Positions 24,649 through 32,480 of a stretch of 37,767 bases of DNA are shown here, piece by piece (position 1 is the stretch's first letter; each line of letters starts with the position of its first letter). The translations under genes and the position numbers were made by a program. The stretch covers positions 321,968 to 359,734 of the forward strand of contig NZ_VKDF01000003.1 in the NCBI RefSeq assembly GCF_007096355.1, given 5' to 3'. Below the pieces are notes generated by a model, which saw only the letters and a program-made list of their open reading frames with translations, was not told the origin of the DNA and ran no database searches. The DNA is from Paracoccus sp. M683 (GTDB lineage Bacteria; Pseudomonadota; Alphaproteobacteria; Rhodobacterales; Rhodobacteraceae).

Positions 24649-25047
24649 ATGAAAACCGTCAGTCTTCTGGTTATCGCCACCACTGCCGTTCTGGGCCTGG
24701 CCGCCTGCGAGGGACAGCGGGTTGCCCCGCCCGAGCCGGAACCCGCATCGGGCCCGATCGACGCGGCCGATTCGCTGAACGGGACCTATAACCTGCGTGC
24801 TTCGGACTGCACCCGTCAGGACGAGCCGGAAACGCGCCTCGTCATTGATGGCAACAAGTTCAATTTCTACGAATCGGCCTGCGTCGTGGCCAATTCGGTC
24901 AGCAGCACCTCGTATACCCGCGTGACGCTGTCCTGCACGGGCGAGGGGCAAGAGTTCAACCGCGTGGTCGATCTGCAAAACCGCCCCGGAGAGTTGCGCC
25001 TGACACAAGACCGCAGCACGCTTACCTATTTCAAATGCGAGGGCTAG
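24649..25047 (+). CDS. Small lipoprotein of unknown function
   Basis: This 132-residue protein has a signal peptide ending in a lipobox (LGLAAC, Cys at residue 20), so it is probably attached to a membrane facing the periplasm. A Pro/Glu linker (APPEPEPASGP) precedes a domain with four further cysteines (SDCTR, SACVV, LSCTG, FKCEG), likely forming two disulfides. I do not recognise the family. GGGAGAACC precedes the ATG. It may be co-transcribed with the peptidase gene 24 bases upstream. Confidence 0.75.
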   Translation: MKTVSLLVIATTAVLGLAACEGQRVAPPEPEPASGPIDAADSLNGTYNLRASDCTRQDEPETRLVIDGNKFNFYESACVVANSVSSTSYTRVTLSCTGEGQEFNRVVDLQNRPGELRLTQDRSTLTYFKCEG

Positions 25048-25136
25048 GCTGCCGCTTGCCGGCCTGCGGGGCTTGAGCGCCCCTTGCCGCTGCTGCAATC
25101 TGCATGGGTGTTTATGCAAGTGGCAGGTTTGTGGCG

Positions 25137-26042
25137 ATGACCCATCTTCGGTCGACTGATCGCGTTCATCCGCGGGCGGATACCAGCAATATGGACGGGC
25201 GGATCACATGGATGCCGGTCAAGACCTTCTGGCTGCTGGGGCATGGTCTGGCCGGGTTGGCGGGGGTGGTGCTGTTTCCCTCGGTCGGTGCGGCGGCGGT
25301 GTTCGTGGTGCTGACCGGGGTGACGATCTGCGCGGGGCATTCCGTGGGGATGCACCGGCTGTTGATCCATCGCAGCTTTTCCACATTTCGCCCCGTCGAA
25401 TATCTGCTGGTCTGGCTGGGCGTTCTGGTCGGCATGGCCGGCCCGTTCGGCATGATCCGCGCCCATGACATGCGCGACTGGCACCAGCGGCAGGAAAACT
25501 GCCCGCCCCATCCCTCGCATGGGGCCGGGTTCTGGCGCGACGCCTGGTGGCAGCTGTGCTGCGAGTTTCGCCTGAATCGCCCGCCGCAGCTGGTGATCGA
25601 ACCCAGCGTCGCCGACAGCCGCTTTTGCCGCGCGGTCGAGCGCAGCTGGATGGCGCAGCAACTGGTGCTTGCGGTGCCGCTTTATCTGCTGGGCGGTTGG
25701 GCCTGGGTATTGTGGGGATGCAGCCTGCGGGTTTTCGTGTCGCTGGTGGGGCATTGGGCCGTGGGGCATTACGCCCACAGGCGGGGCTACCAAAGTTGGC
25801 TTGCGCCCGACATGTCGGTGCAGGGCTATAACCTGCCGGGCCTGGGTTTGCTGACGTTTGGCGAAAACTGGCATGGCAACCACCATGCCTTTCCCTATTC
25901 CGCCCGCTTGGGGGTCAGCCAGGGGCAAAGCGATCCCGGCTATCTGCTGATCCGGGTGCTGCGCGGGCTGGGGCTGGCCTGGGATGTCAAGCTGCCCGGC
26001 GCGCATCCCGATCGCGATGCGCGCTTGCAGGTCGTGGATTAG
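25137..26042 (+). CDS. Membrane fatty-acid desaturase (acyl-CoA desaturase type)
   Basis: This is an integral-membrane di-iron desaturase that would introduce a double bond into acyl chains. The 301-residue protein has several hydrophobic segments and the three histidine boxes: HRLLIH (73-78), HDMRDWH (110-116, a variant of HxxRxHH with one His replaced) and WHGNHH (third box, HGNHH at 246-250). Additional histidines occur in GHWAVGHYAH. The start is uncertain: ATG 25137 or ATG 25104 in the same frame, neither with a strong ribosome-binding site. It converges on the SH3-like gene 9 bases away. Confidence 0.82.
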   Translation: MTHLRSTDRVHPRADTSNMDGRITWMPVKTFWLLGHGLAGLAGVVLFPSVGAAAVFVVLTGVTICAGHSVGMHRLLIHRSFSTFRPVEYLLVWLGVLVGMAGPFGMIRAHDMRDWHQRQENCPPHPSHGAGFWRDAWWQLCCEFRLNRPPQLVIEPSVADSRFCRAVERSWMAQQLVLAVPLYLLGGWAWVLWGCSLRVFVSLVGHWAVGHYAHRRGYQSWLAPDMSVQGYNLPGLGLLTFGENWHGNHHAFPYSARLGVSQGQSDPGYLLIRVLRGLGLAWDVKLPGAHPDRDARLQVVD

Positions 26043-26051
26043 ATCGCGCGG

Positions 26052-26792
26052 TTATTCGCGGGTTTCGTCGGGATCCACACCCCAGATCGAGGGCTTCATC
26101 ACCCAGCCACGCTCGCCCCCACCGGAAATACGGCACCAGTCGATCGTGCATTCGCCAAGCCGCACGATCGCGCCGGTTTCGGCGCGGGCCACGACATCTG
26201 ATTTCAGATCCGGCTTTGCGTGCAGCTCGACCATGTCCTCCTGCACGATGGCGGTGCGCACGCCCGACAGCAGGGCGTAATGCACCCAGCCCCCGGCGCC
26301 GTCCCGGTCCTCGACCCGGCGCCAATGGCCGAATTCGGCCACCACGCGCAGCGGCATGCCGGCATGGCGGAACACCCAGTCAATGCGGTGCGACAGGCTG
26401 GGGCCGCGCCGGGCATTGCCCTCGTTGCCCTTCAGGCTGACATAACGGGGCAGGGGCAGGTTGGTGACCGGTCCCTTGCCCGGATCGCGCCCGTCGGGAT
26501 TGCGGCTGATCGCGGCATCGGCCGTCGGCGCCTGGCTTAGAACAATGACGCCGCCGCCGGCCGGCACCGGGGTGCCATCGGTGCGGTTGTCAGGCCCGCC
26601 GGTCGAGACGATGGAAATGCCGTGCGGAATAACCGCGGCGGGCGCTTCGCCATCTGCCGGCGCCTGTTCCTGTTCCTGCGCGGCCCCGGACCCGCTGGCC
26701 ACCAGCCAGCCCGTCATCGCGGCCGCCGCGACCAGGGCCGTCAGCCGTCCTCTTCTGTCTGCCATCGCGCCGAAGCCCGCCCTCGCCGTCAT
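26052..26792 (-). CDS. Exported protein with bacterial SH3-like domains
   Basis: This protein of up to 246 residues has an N-terminal signal peptide (LTALVAAAAMTGWLVASGSGAAQ) and an acidic Glu/Ala/Pro linker. A C-terminal region of SH3-like repeats follows (YVSLKGNEGNARRGPSLSHRI and so on through PLRVVAEFGHWRRVEDRDGAGGWVHYALLSG, then VELHAKPDLKSDVVARAETGAIVRLGECTIDWCRISGGGERGWVMK). Such domains occur in cell-wall-associated or periplasmic proteins. An alternative start is ATG 26765, which gives a shorter n-region to the signal peptide. It is transcribed toward the desaturase. Confidence 0.78.
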   Translation of the reverse strand: MTARAGFGAMADRRGRLTALVAAAAMTGWLVASGSGAAQEQEQAPADGEAPAAVIPHGISIVSTGGPDNRTDGTPVPAGGGVIVLSQAPTADAAISRNPDGRDPGKGPVTNLPLPRYVSLKGNEGNARRGPSLSHRIDWVFRHAGMPLRVVAEFGHWRRVEDRDGAGGWVHYALLSGVRTAIVQEDMVELHAKPDLKSDVVARAETGAIVRLGECTIDWCRISGGGERGWVMKPSIWGVDPDETRE

Positions 26793-27006
26793 ATCCTGCC
26801 CATTCCTGCCTGTGCCGACAGTGGCCGCGACCGTTCAGGCGCGCGGCATGTCCTCTGCCTTGCCTCATTCCCGGATCGCGCGGCGCATTCGCCGTTGCAA
26901 CCCACCTACAGGGGTCTTGTGCCGGCCCCTTAACGGGGGCAGTTTGCCAAAAGCGGCCGCGCAAGAAAAGTGCGCAGCATCACGCCGTCGATAAAGTGAG
27001 GTCAAC

Positions 27007-28002
27007 ATGTCACCATCTTCGCGCCAGCGTCTTCGGGTCACCGTGACGCGGCACTTGCCCGAAGCGGTCGAAACGCGGATGAAAGAGCTGTTCGATGTCT
27101 CGTTGAACGAAGCCGATCGCAAGTTCAGCAGGGATGAATTGGTGGCCGCGATGCGTGACAGCGACGTTCTGGTGCCGACGGTGACCGACCATATCGACGC
27201 GAATATGCTGGCTCAGGCCGGCGAGAGGTTGAAACTGATCGCGAATTATGGCGCAGGCGTCGACCATATCGACGTGCATTCCGCCCGCCAGCGGGGGGTT
27301 CTGGTCAGCAACACGCCCGGCGTCGTGACCGAGGATACCGCCGACATGACCATGGCGCTGATCCTGGCCGTCACCCGCCGCATTCCCGAGGGGCTGGCCG
27401 AGATGCAGGCCGGGCGCTGGCACGGCTGGTCGCCCACGGCGCATCTGGGCGGCCGGGTCGGCGGGCGTCGCCTGGGGATCCTGGGCATGGGGCGTATCGG
27501 TCAGGCCGTGGCGCGGCGTGCCAATGTCTTTGGCATGCAGGTCCACTACCACAACCGCAGGCGTCTGCGCCCCGAGACCGAGGACGAGTTGCAGGCGACC
27601 TGGTGGGAAAGTCTGGATCAGATGCTGGCGCGGATGGACATCATCAGCATCAATGCCCCGCATACGCCGGCGACCTTTCACCTGCTGAACGCCCGCCGAC
27701 TGAAGCTGTTGAAACCAACGGCAGTCGTGATCAACACCTCGCGCGGCGAGGTGATCGACGAGAATGCGCTGACCCGGATGCTGCGCGCGGGCGAGATCGC
27801 CGGCGCGGGTCTGGACGTGTTCGAACACGGGCACGAGATCAACCCTCGCCTGCGCGAACTGAGCAATGTGGTGCTGTTGCCGCATATGGGCTCGGCCACG
27901 GTCGAGGGCCGCAACGAGATGGGCGAGAAGGTCATCATCAACATCAAGACCTATGCCGACGGTCACCGGCCGCCGGATCTGGTCGTGCCGAACATGCTGT
28001 AG
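27007..28002 (+). CDS. D-isomer specific 2-hydroxyacid dehydrogenase (glyoxylate/hydroxypyruvate reductase type)
   Basis: This is an NAD(P)H-dependent reductase of 331 residues. The Rossmann motif is GILGMGRIGQAVARRA (GMGRIG at 160-165) and the catalytic triad is R246 (INTSRGEVID), E273 (GLDVFEHG) and H293 (LLPHMGSAT). The N-terminal NYGAGVDHIDV is typical of glyoxylate and hydroxypyruvate reductases (GyaR-like); the exact substrate is not certain. The ATG follows GTGAGGTCAAC. It forms an operon with the M20 gene 9 bases downstream. The 214-base region upstream holds a small GCCCC/GGGGC hairpin and no obvious gene. Confidence 0.87.
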   Translation: MSPSSRQRLRVTVTRHLPEAVETRMKELFDVSLNEADRKFSRDELVAAMRDSDVLVPTVTDHIDANMLAQAGERLKLIANYGAGVDHIDVHSARQRGVLVSNTPGVVTEDTADMTMALILAVTRRIPEGLAEMQAGRWHGWSPTAHLGGRVGGRRLGILGMGRIGQAVARRANVFGMQVHYHNRRRLRPETEDELQATWWESLDQMLARMDIISINAPHTPATFHLLNARRLKLLKPTAVVINTSRGEVIDENALTRMLRAGEIAGAGLDVFEHGHEINPRLRELSNVVLLPHMGSATVEGRNEMGEKVIINIKTYADGHRPPDLVVPNML

Positions 28003-28011
28003 GGGCAGAAC

Positions 28012-29448
28012 ATGACGATGCAGAACAGCCAGCCGATCTGGGACAAGGTCGATGCCCATCGCGACGATCTGACGGGGCTTGCCGACCGGGTCTGGGCCAC
28101 ACCGGAACTGCTTTACGGCGAATACGAATCCTGCGACGCGCATACCGAAATGCTGCGTGCCAAGGGCTTTGCGGTGACCGAAAACGTCGCCGGCATCCCC
28201 ACAGCCGTCATGGGCGAGGCAGGCGAGGGCGGCCCGATCATCGCGATTCTGGGCGAATATGACGCGCTGCCAGGCCTGTCACAGGTTGCGGGCATCGCCG
28301 AGCCGCGCGAGGTGGTGCCGGGTGGCAACGGGCATGGCTGCGGCCATAACCTGCTGGGTTCCGCCGCGCTGCTGGCGGCCTGCGCGTTGAAGGACTGGCT
28401 GGCCGAGACGGGAACGCCGGGCCGGGTGCGTTACTATGGTTGCCCGGCGGAAGAGGGCGGGGCGGCCAAGACCTTCATGGTGCGCGAAGGGGCTTTCGCC
28501 GGCGTCGATGCGGCCGTGACCTGGCATCCCGACAGCATGACGCGGGTGGATGATCCCCTTAGCCTTGCCAATACGCGGATCGACTTTGCCTTCAAGGGCC
28601 GGGCCGCCCATGCCGCCGCCAGCCCGCATCTGGGCCGCTCGGCGCTGGATGCGGTCGAGTTGATGTCGGTCGGCGTCAACTATCTGCGCGAGCATATGGT
28701 TCAGGATGCGCGGATCCACTATGCCTATCTGGATGCCGGCGGCACGGCGCCCAATGTGGTGCAGGCACGGGCGCGGGTCCGCTATTCCATCCGGGCGCTG
28801 CAACTGGCCGAGATGCTGTCACTGGTCGAGCGGGTCAAGGATATCGCCCGTGGCGCGGCGCTGATGACGGGAACCGAGGTCGAGTTCAAGGTCTTCTCGG
28901 CCGTGTCGAATACGCTGGAAAACCGGGTGATGGACGGCGCGATGCAGCGCGCGCTGGACGAGATGGGCGGCGTGCCCTTTGACGAGACCGACCGCGACTA
29001 TGCCCGCGCCATTCAGGCCACGCTGTCGCAGGCCGATCTGGCCGCGCCATATGACGGCGTGGCGATGGACCCGCGCGGGGACGAGCCGCTTTGCGACTAT
29101 GTGGTGCCGCTGCGTCCGGGGGGGCAGGTGCTGATCGGCTCGACCGATGTGGCCGATGTCAGCTGGGCGGTGCCGCTGTCCGAGGTGCTGGTGGCGACCC
29201 ATGCCATCGGCACACCGGCTCATAGCTGGCAGATCACGGCGCAGGGCAAATCGCCTGCGGCCCATAAGGGCATGACCTATGCCGCCAAGGCGATGGCGCG
29301 CTGTGCGCAGATGATACTGACCGATCCCGCAATGCTGGCCGAGGCAAAGGCCGAACACGCAACGCGCCTGCGCAAGACTCCCTATCAGAATCCGCTGCCG
29401 CTGGATGTGTCGCCGCCGCTGGTGCCGCGCCCTGCCATGGCTGGCTGA
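28012..29448 (+). CDS. M20-family amidohydrolase (AbgB/HmrA-like)
   Basis: This metal-dependent amidohydrolase of 478 residues probably cleaves an aminoacyl or p-aminobenzoyl-glutamate-like amide. The metal site motifs are GNGHGCGHNLLG (about 104-115), PAEEGGAAK (about 144-152) and WHPDSMTRVD. The dimerisation domain follows (FKGRAAHAAASPHLGRSALDA). The C-terminus has the second metal-ligand region STDVADVSWAVP and HSWQITAQGKSPAAHKGM. Length and motifs resemble AbgB more than simple peptidase T types. It follows the dehydrogenase after 9 bases. Confidence 0.85.
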   Translation: MTMQNSQPIWDKVDAHRDDLTGLADRVWATPELLYGEYESCDAHTEMLRAKGFAVTENVAGIPTAVMGEAGEGGPIIAILGEYDALPGLSQVAGIAEPREVVPGGNGHGCGHNLLGSAALLAACALKDWLAETGTPGRVRYYGCPAEEGGAAKTFMVREGAFAGVDAAVTWHPDSMTRVDDPLSLANTRIDFAFKGRAAHAAASPHLGRSALDAVELMSVGVNYLREHMVQDARIHYAYLDAGGTAPNVVQARARVRYSIRALQLAEMLSLVERVKDIARGAALMTGTEVEFKVFSAVSNTLENRVMDGAMQRALDEMGGVPFDETDRDYARAIQATLSQADLAAPYDGVAMDPRGDEPLCDYVVPLRPGGQVLIGSTDVADVSWAVPLSEVLVATHAIGTPAHSWQITAQGKSPAAHKGMTYAAKAMARCAQMILTDPAMLAEAKAEHATRLRKTPYQNPLPLDVSPPLVPRPAMAG

Positions 29449-29463
29449 CCCGGCCGGGACGAT

Positions 29464-29489
29464 CACGGCCGGTTATAACGCCGGCCGTG
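29464..29489. terminator. Perfect hairpin at the convergent M20 / DUF2269 ends
   Basis: CACGGCCGG and CCGGCCGTG form a perfect 9-base stem with an 8-base loop that contains the DUF2269 stop codon. No T-run follows on either strand, so function as a terminator is likely but not certain. Confidence 0.45.
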
Positions 29490-29940
29490 TCAGCATCAGC
29501 CAGATGATGCCCAGCATCGCCGTAAAGGCGGGCACGCCAAAGGCGAACCACAGCCGGAACAGCCGGTGATAGGCCGGCGGCAGCGGTGCGTTCTGTCGCG
29601 ACGCCCGAAGGGCCAGGTCGCGCATCCGCATCTGCATCCAGACCACCGGCAACCAGAATGCGCCGACCAGCAGATATAGCAGCAGCGACAGACCCAGCCA
29701 GCCCTCGGTCAGGGGCCAGCCGCTGTGCCGCGCCAGCAGATAGCCGGTGATTGGCTGGGCCACGGCCGCCGTCGCGGTGAACAGCATATCCGCCAGAACG
29801 ACGATGCCCGCGACATGTGCGATCTGCCCGGCATCGCCGCGGCGATGCGAGATCAGCATGAAGAAGGCGATGCCCATGCCCGTGCCCATCAGGACCATCG
29901 CCCCGAGGATATGCAGGAATCTGAGGATCTCGTAGCTCAT
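29473..29940 (-). CDS. DUF2269 membrane protein
   Basis: This is a 155-residue membrane protein with four hydrophobic segments (ILRFLHILGAMVLMGTGMGIAFFM, AGIVVLADMLFTATAAVAQPITGYLL, GWLGLSLLLYLLVGAFWLPVVWM, LWFAFGVPAFTAMLGIIWLML). Its histidine-containing first helix (RFLHILGA) and the pattern match DUF2269, of unknown function. The start ATG at 29940 overlaps the stop of the upstream SDR-DoxX gene by 4 bases, which rules out the longer open frame that runs further upstream. Confidence 0.78.
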   Translation of the reverse strand: MSYEILRFLHILGAMVLMGTGMGIAFFMLISHRRGDAGQIAHVAGIVVLADMLFTATAAVAQPITGYLLARHSGWPLTEGWLGLSLLLYLLVGAFWLPVVWMQMRMRDLALRASRQNAPLPPAYHRLFRLWFAFGVPAFTAMLGIIWLMLTRPAL

Positions 29941-31229
29941 CGGTCCTCCATCAACAGCCAGACCGTCATCGCCAGCATGACACCCGGAAAGACCTTCAGC
30001 ATTGGCCCCAGGGGATCGCCCCACAGCGCCGGCGCCAGCAGTGCCCCGCCCAGCAGATAGCTGCCTGACAGTGCCATCATCGCCAGTGCGGCAGCCTTGG
30101 TCCAACGCCGCCACAGGATTGCCAAGCCGACCCCGATATCCGCAATCGCGCCCCCGACAACCAGCAACCATGCCAGCCAGCCGGGCAGCCTGCCGGCCAG
30201 GACAGCCATCGCGCGCGGCACATCCCATAATGCAATCAGCCCGGAAAACAGCCAGAATATCGACAATGTCGCGATTGCAAGCGGCAGCAGCAGATAGGCC
30301 CGCGCAAACAGCCGATCCTGCCGGACAGCCGGCATCCGCGCCAGCGTCTGCGTCAAGGACCCGCATTCTCGCCCCGTGATCCGGCGCCAGGCCGAGGAAT
30401 CGCCGGTGATTCCATCACGTAAACCGCGCAGTGCCGTGCTGCGCAGGGGCGAGCGCCAGCCCAGATGACCAAGCCCATCGGCCAGCCACGACGCCGCGCG
30501 CAACAGCAGGTCCGGCAGGGCAGGGCGCAGCACCGGCCTGCCAAAACCCATCCAGCGCCGGATCGACAGCGTCAGGTCATCGAAAGCATGTGACTGTGAT
30601 TCTGTCAGATCGGCAACGCTGCCCGAGGGAATTTCACCCCTTGCCGCCATGACAACCGCACCCGTCACATCCCGAATATCGACCGTCCGGACCTGCGCGC
30701 CCGGCAGAACGCGCGGCAGGACAGCCGGCATCGCCGCCGCCGCGCGCAGCAGGGCCGTGCCGCCATAGGCATCGGGCGCAAGCACCAGCACCGGCCGCAG
30801 GATGACCCAATCCCTTGCCCCGGCCTGAATGATCGCATCGCCACGCCCCTTGCTGCGGAAAAACGCCGTGCCGGCCCGTTCATTTGCCCCGGCGGCCGAG
30901 ATCTGGACGATCCGCAAGGGCAGGGTGGCGCTTGCCTCGACCAGCCGTTCGATGGCGGTGACATGGATCGCCTCCAGACGATCACGCCCGCCATCCTGCA
31001 AGGCGCCAGAGGCATTCACCACCACATCCACCCCGTCCAACAGGCCAGGCCATTCTGCGGTGGTGATCATGGAGATGTCGCGGATCAGCCAGGTCGCACC
31101 AGGATCCGACGCCATGGCCGAGGCCATCGACCGACCGATTCCGATCACCTGAAACCCCGCCTCTCGAAGCCCCCGCATCAGGGCTGACCCGATCAGCCCA
31201 TATCCACCAAGCACGATTGCGGTGCGCAT
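29937..31229 (-). CDS. NAD(P)-binding SDR protein fused to a DoxX-like membrane domain
   Basis: This 430-residue protein has two parts. The N-terminal ~280 residues are an atypical short-chain dehydrogenase/NAD(P)-binding domain with the Rossmann motif GGYGLIGSALMRGLREAG (residues 8-25), DVVVNASGALQDGG and RIVQISAAGA. The usual YxxxK is not obvious. The C-terminal ~140 residues contain four hydrophobic segments (LLLPLAIATLSIFWLFSGLIAL through MLKVFPGVMLAMTVWLLM), as in DoxX-like proteins. It is first in an operon with DUF2269; the two membrane proteins may work together. ATG 31229 is chosen over a long upstream frame that runs into the phaR promoter region. Confidence 0.78.
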   Translation of the reverse strand: MRTAIVLGGYGLIGSALMRGLREAGFQVIGIGRSMASAMASDPGATWLIRDISMITTAEWPGLLDGVDVVVNASGALQDGGRDRLEAIHVTAIERLVEASATLPLRIVQISAAGANERAGTAFFRSKGRGDAIIQAGARDWVILRPVLVLAPDAYGGTALLRAAAAMPAVLPRVLPGAQVRTVDIRDVTGAVVMAARGEIPSGSVADLTESQSHAFDDLTLSIRRWMGFGRPVLRPALPDLLLRAASWLADGLGHLGWRSPLRSTALRGLRDGITGDSSAWRRITGRECGSLTQTLARMPAVRQDRLFARAYLLLPLAIATLSIFWLFSGLIALWDVPRAMAVLAGRLPGWLAWLLVVGGAIADIGVGLAILWRRWTKAAALAMMALSGSYLLGGALLAPALWGDPLGPMLKVFPGVMLAMTVWLLMEDR

Positions 31230-31375
31230 CGCATACCTTGTTCTGCCATGTTGCCGGGCCAGCCATAGCAGTCGAACGCCCCCTTTGCGAGATGGCCCGC
31301 AGGTCAATCCGACGCTGTGTCGTGAAGCCTGTCCCTTGTATTTCCTTTTGCTTTTTTTCTGCGCTGCGCTCATCA

Positions 31376-31389
31376 TGCTGCAAATGCAA
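31376..31389. promoter_or_regulatory. Probable PhaR operator upstream of phaR
   Basis: TGCTGCAAATGCAA lies 17 bases before the phaR ATG, and TGCGCTGCGC lies a few bases further upstream. PhaR of Paracoccus denitrificans is known to bind TGC-rich sites near phaP and phaR and repress them, releasing DNA when it binds polyhydroxybutyrate. A site this close to the start suggests autorepression. A T-rich stretch (31340-31360) upstream may belong to the promoter. Confidence 0.5.
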
Positions 31390-31406
31390 CAAACCGGGGC
31401 GCAAAC

Positions 31407-32039
31407 ATGGCCGCAACCGACACGCCGCTGCTGATCAAGCGCTATGCCAGCCGGCGGCTGTATAACACCGAGACCAGCGACTATGTCACGCTGGAGGATA
31501 TTGCCGCATTCATTCGCGAGGGGCGCGAGGTCAAGATCGTCGATCTGAAATCGGGCGATGATCTGACGCGCCAATATCTGCTGCAAATCGTGGCCGATCA
31601 CGAAAGCCGGGGCGAAAACGTTCTGCCCATCGACGTGCTGACGGATCTGGTGCGCAGCTATACGACCCAGGCGCAATCGGTGGTGCCGCAGTTCCTGGCC
31701 GCCAGTTTCGAGATGCTGCGCGAGGGGCAGTCGAAGATGATGGAGAACATGTCAACCATGCGAAATCCGATGGCGTCGATGCCGGGTTTCGAGGCGTTGC
31801 AACGTCAGCAGCAGATGTTCCTTAAGGCGATGATGGGCGGCTGGCGGGGCGGTGCGTCCGACGGTGGTTCGGACGAAGCCGGGGATCGCGAGACAGCGCC
31901 GAATACCCAGGCTGCGCCTGCCGCGCGCAAGGGCAAGGCGGCTGCGGCTGCCAAGGTGGCACCTGCCGGCGATGGCGATGACATGACCGAGATCCGCAAG
32001 CAACTGGAGGAGTTGCAGAAACGCATTTCCAAGCTGTGA
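31407..32039 (+). CDS. phaR: Polyhydroxyalkanoate synthesis repressor PhaR
   Basis: PhaR represses phasin genes and senses polyhydroxybutyrate granules. The 210-residue protein begins with the conserved DNA-binding and granule-binding domain (IKRYASRRLYNTETSDYVTLEDIAAFIREG, then VKIVDLKSGDDLTRQYLLQIVADHE). A helical segment rich in Met and Gln follows (MLREGQSKMMENMSTMRNPMASMPGFE), then a flexible Ala/Lys-rich tail ending in a short coiled coil (MTEIRKQLEELQKRISKL). It stands alone here, away from phaC or phaP, which are often beside it in Paracoccus. The tRNA-Ser gene follows 43 bases later. Confidence 0.9.
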   Translation: MAATDTPLLIKRYASRRLYNTETSDYVTLEDIAAFIREGREVKIVDLKSGDDLTRQYLLQIVADHESRGENVLPIDVLTDLVRSYTTQAQSVVPQFLAASFEMLREGQSKMMENMSTMRNPMASMPGFEALQRQQQMFLKAMMGGWRGGASDGGSDEAGDRETAPNTQAAPAARKGKAAAAAKVAPAGDGDDMTEIRKQLEELQKRISKL

Positions 32040-32082
32040 TCCTGCCTTGCGCCGCCTCTCGCCCCGCGCTACACCCGCCGGC

Positions 32083-32172
32083 GGAGAGGTGGCCGAGTGG
32101 TCGAAGGCGCACGCCTGGAAAGTGTGTAGGCGGGGAACCGTCTCGAGGGTTCGAATCCCTTCCTCTCCGCCA
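32083..32172 (+). tRNA. tRNA-Ser (anticodon GGA)
   Basis: The acceptor stem GGAGAGG (32083-32089) pairs with CCTCTCC (32162-32168), followed by G and an encoded CCA end (32170-32172). The anticodon arm CACGC CTGGAAA GTGTG has anticodon GGA (32117-32119), reading UCC and UCU. A long variable arm (AGGCGGGGAACCGTCT region) and the GGTTCGAATCC T-loop confirm a class II serine tRNA. The total is 90 bases. The foreign restriction locus lies on its 3' side, so this is a possible integration site. Confidence 0.95.
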
Positions 32173-32198
32173 CTTGCCCCTGCGAAAGCGTTCTCCCG

Positions 32199-32222
32199 AT
32201 CCGGCTGCGGCCGGATTTTTCC
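32199..32222 (+). terminator. Terminator of tRNA-Ser
   Basis: ATCCGGC TGCG GCCGGAT forms a perfect 7-base stem with a 4-base loop, followed by TTTTT. It starts 27 bases after the tRNA. The rest of 32222-32480 has no credible gene. Confidence 0.85.
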
Positions 32223-32332
32223 GTTGTTTTCGAAGGTTATGCGGGAGGGGCTGAGCACCGGCCCCGCCGCCATGTGGCCCGAAAACGGTCTCTCGGGGCC
32301 AGAATTCTCCAGAGCTGTTGACTGCGCTCATT

Positions 32333-32392
32333 AGGTACAGTTCTACAAAGTTTTGAAAATGCTACTCTTTTTAGGTCGCTAGAACTGTACCT
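32333..32392. repeat. 60-base element with 13-base perfect inverted repeats
   Basis: AGGTACAGTTCTA (32333-32345) and TAGAACTGTACCT (32380-32392) are exact inverted copies, 34 bases apart, around an AT-rich core. It lies between the tRNA terminator and the 3' end of hsdR. It could be a small non-autonomous element, a recombination-site remnant, or a protein-binding site. A terminator is less likely because the loop is long and no T-run follows on the minus strand. Confidence 0.6.
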
Positions 32393-32480
32393 TTGCGGCG
32401 GACGATCGGCATGCGGGCGCGACGCGGATCGAAAACCATAGCTGTTATGCAGTGGTTCGCGACCATCATCATGATCACGC

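Noticed and set aside
32340..32356. Possible LexA box (GTTC-N7-GTTC) in the 32333-32392 element
   Set aside because: The second half is TTTT instead of GTTC, so it does not match.
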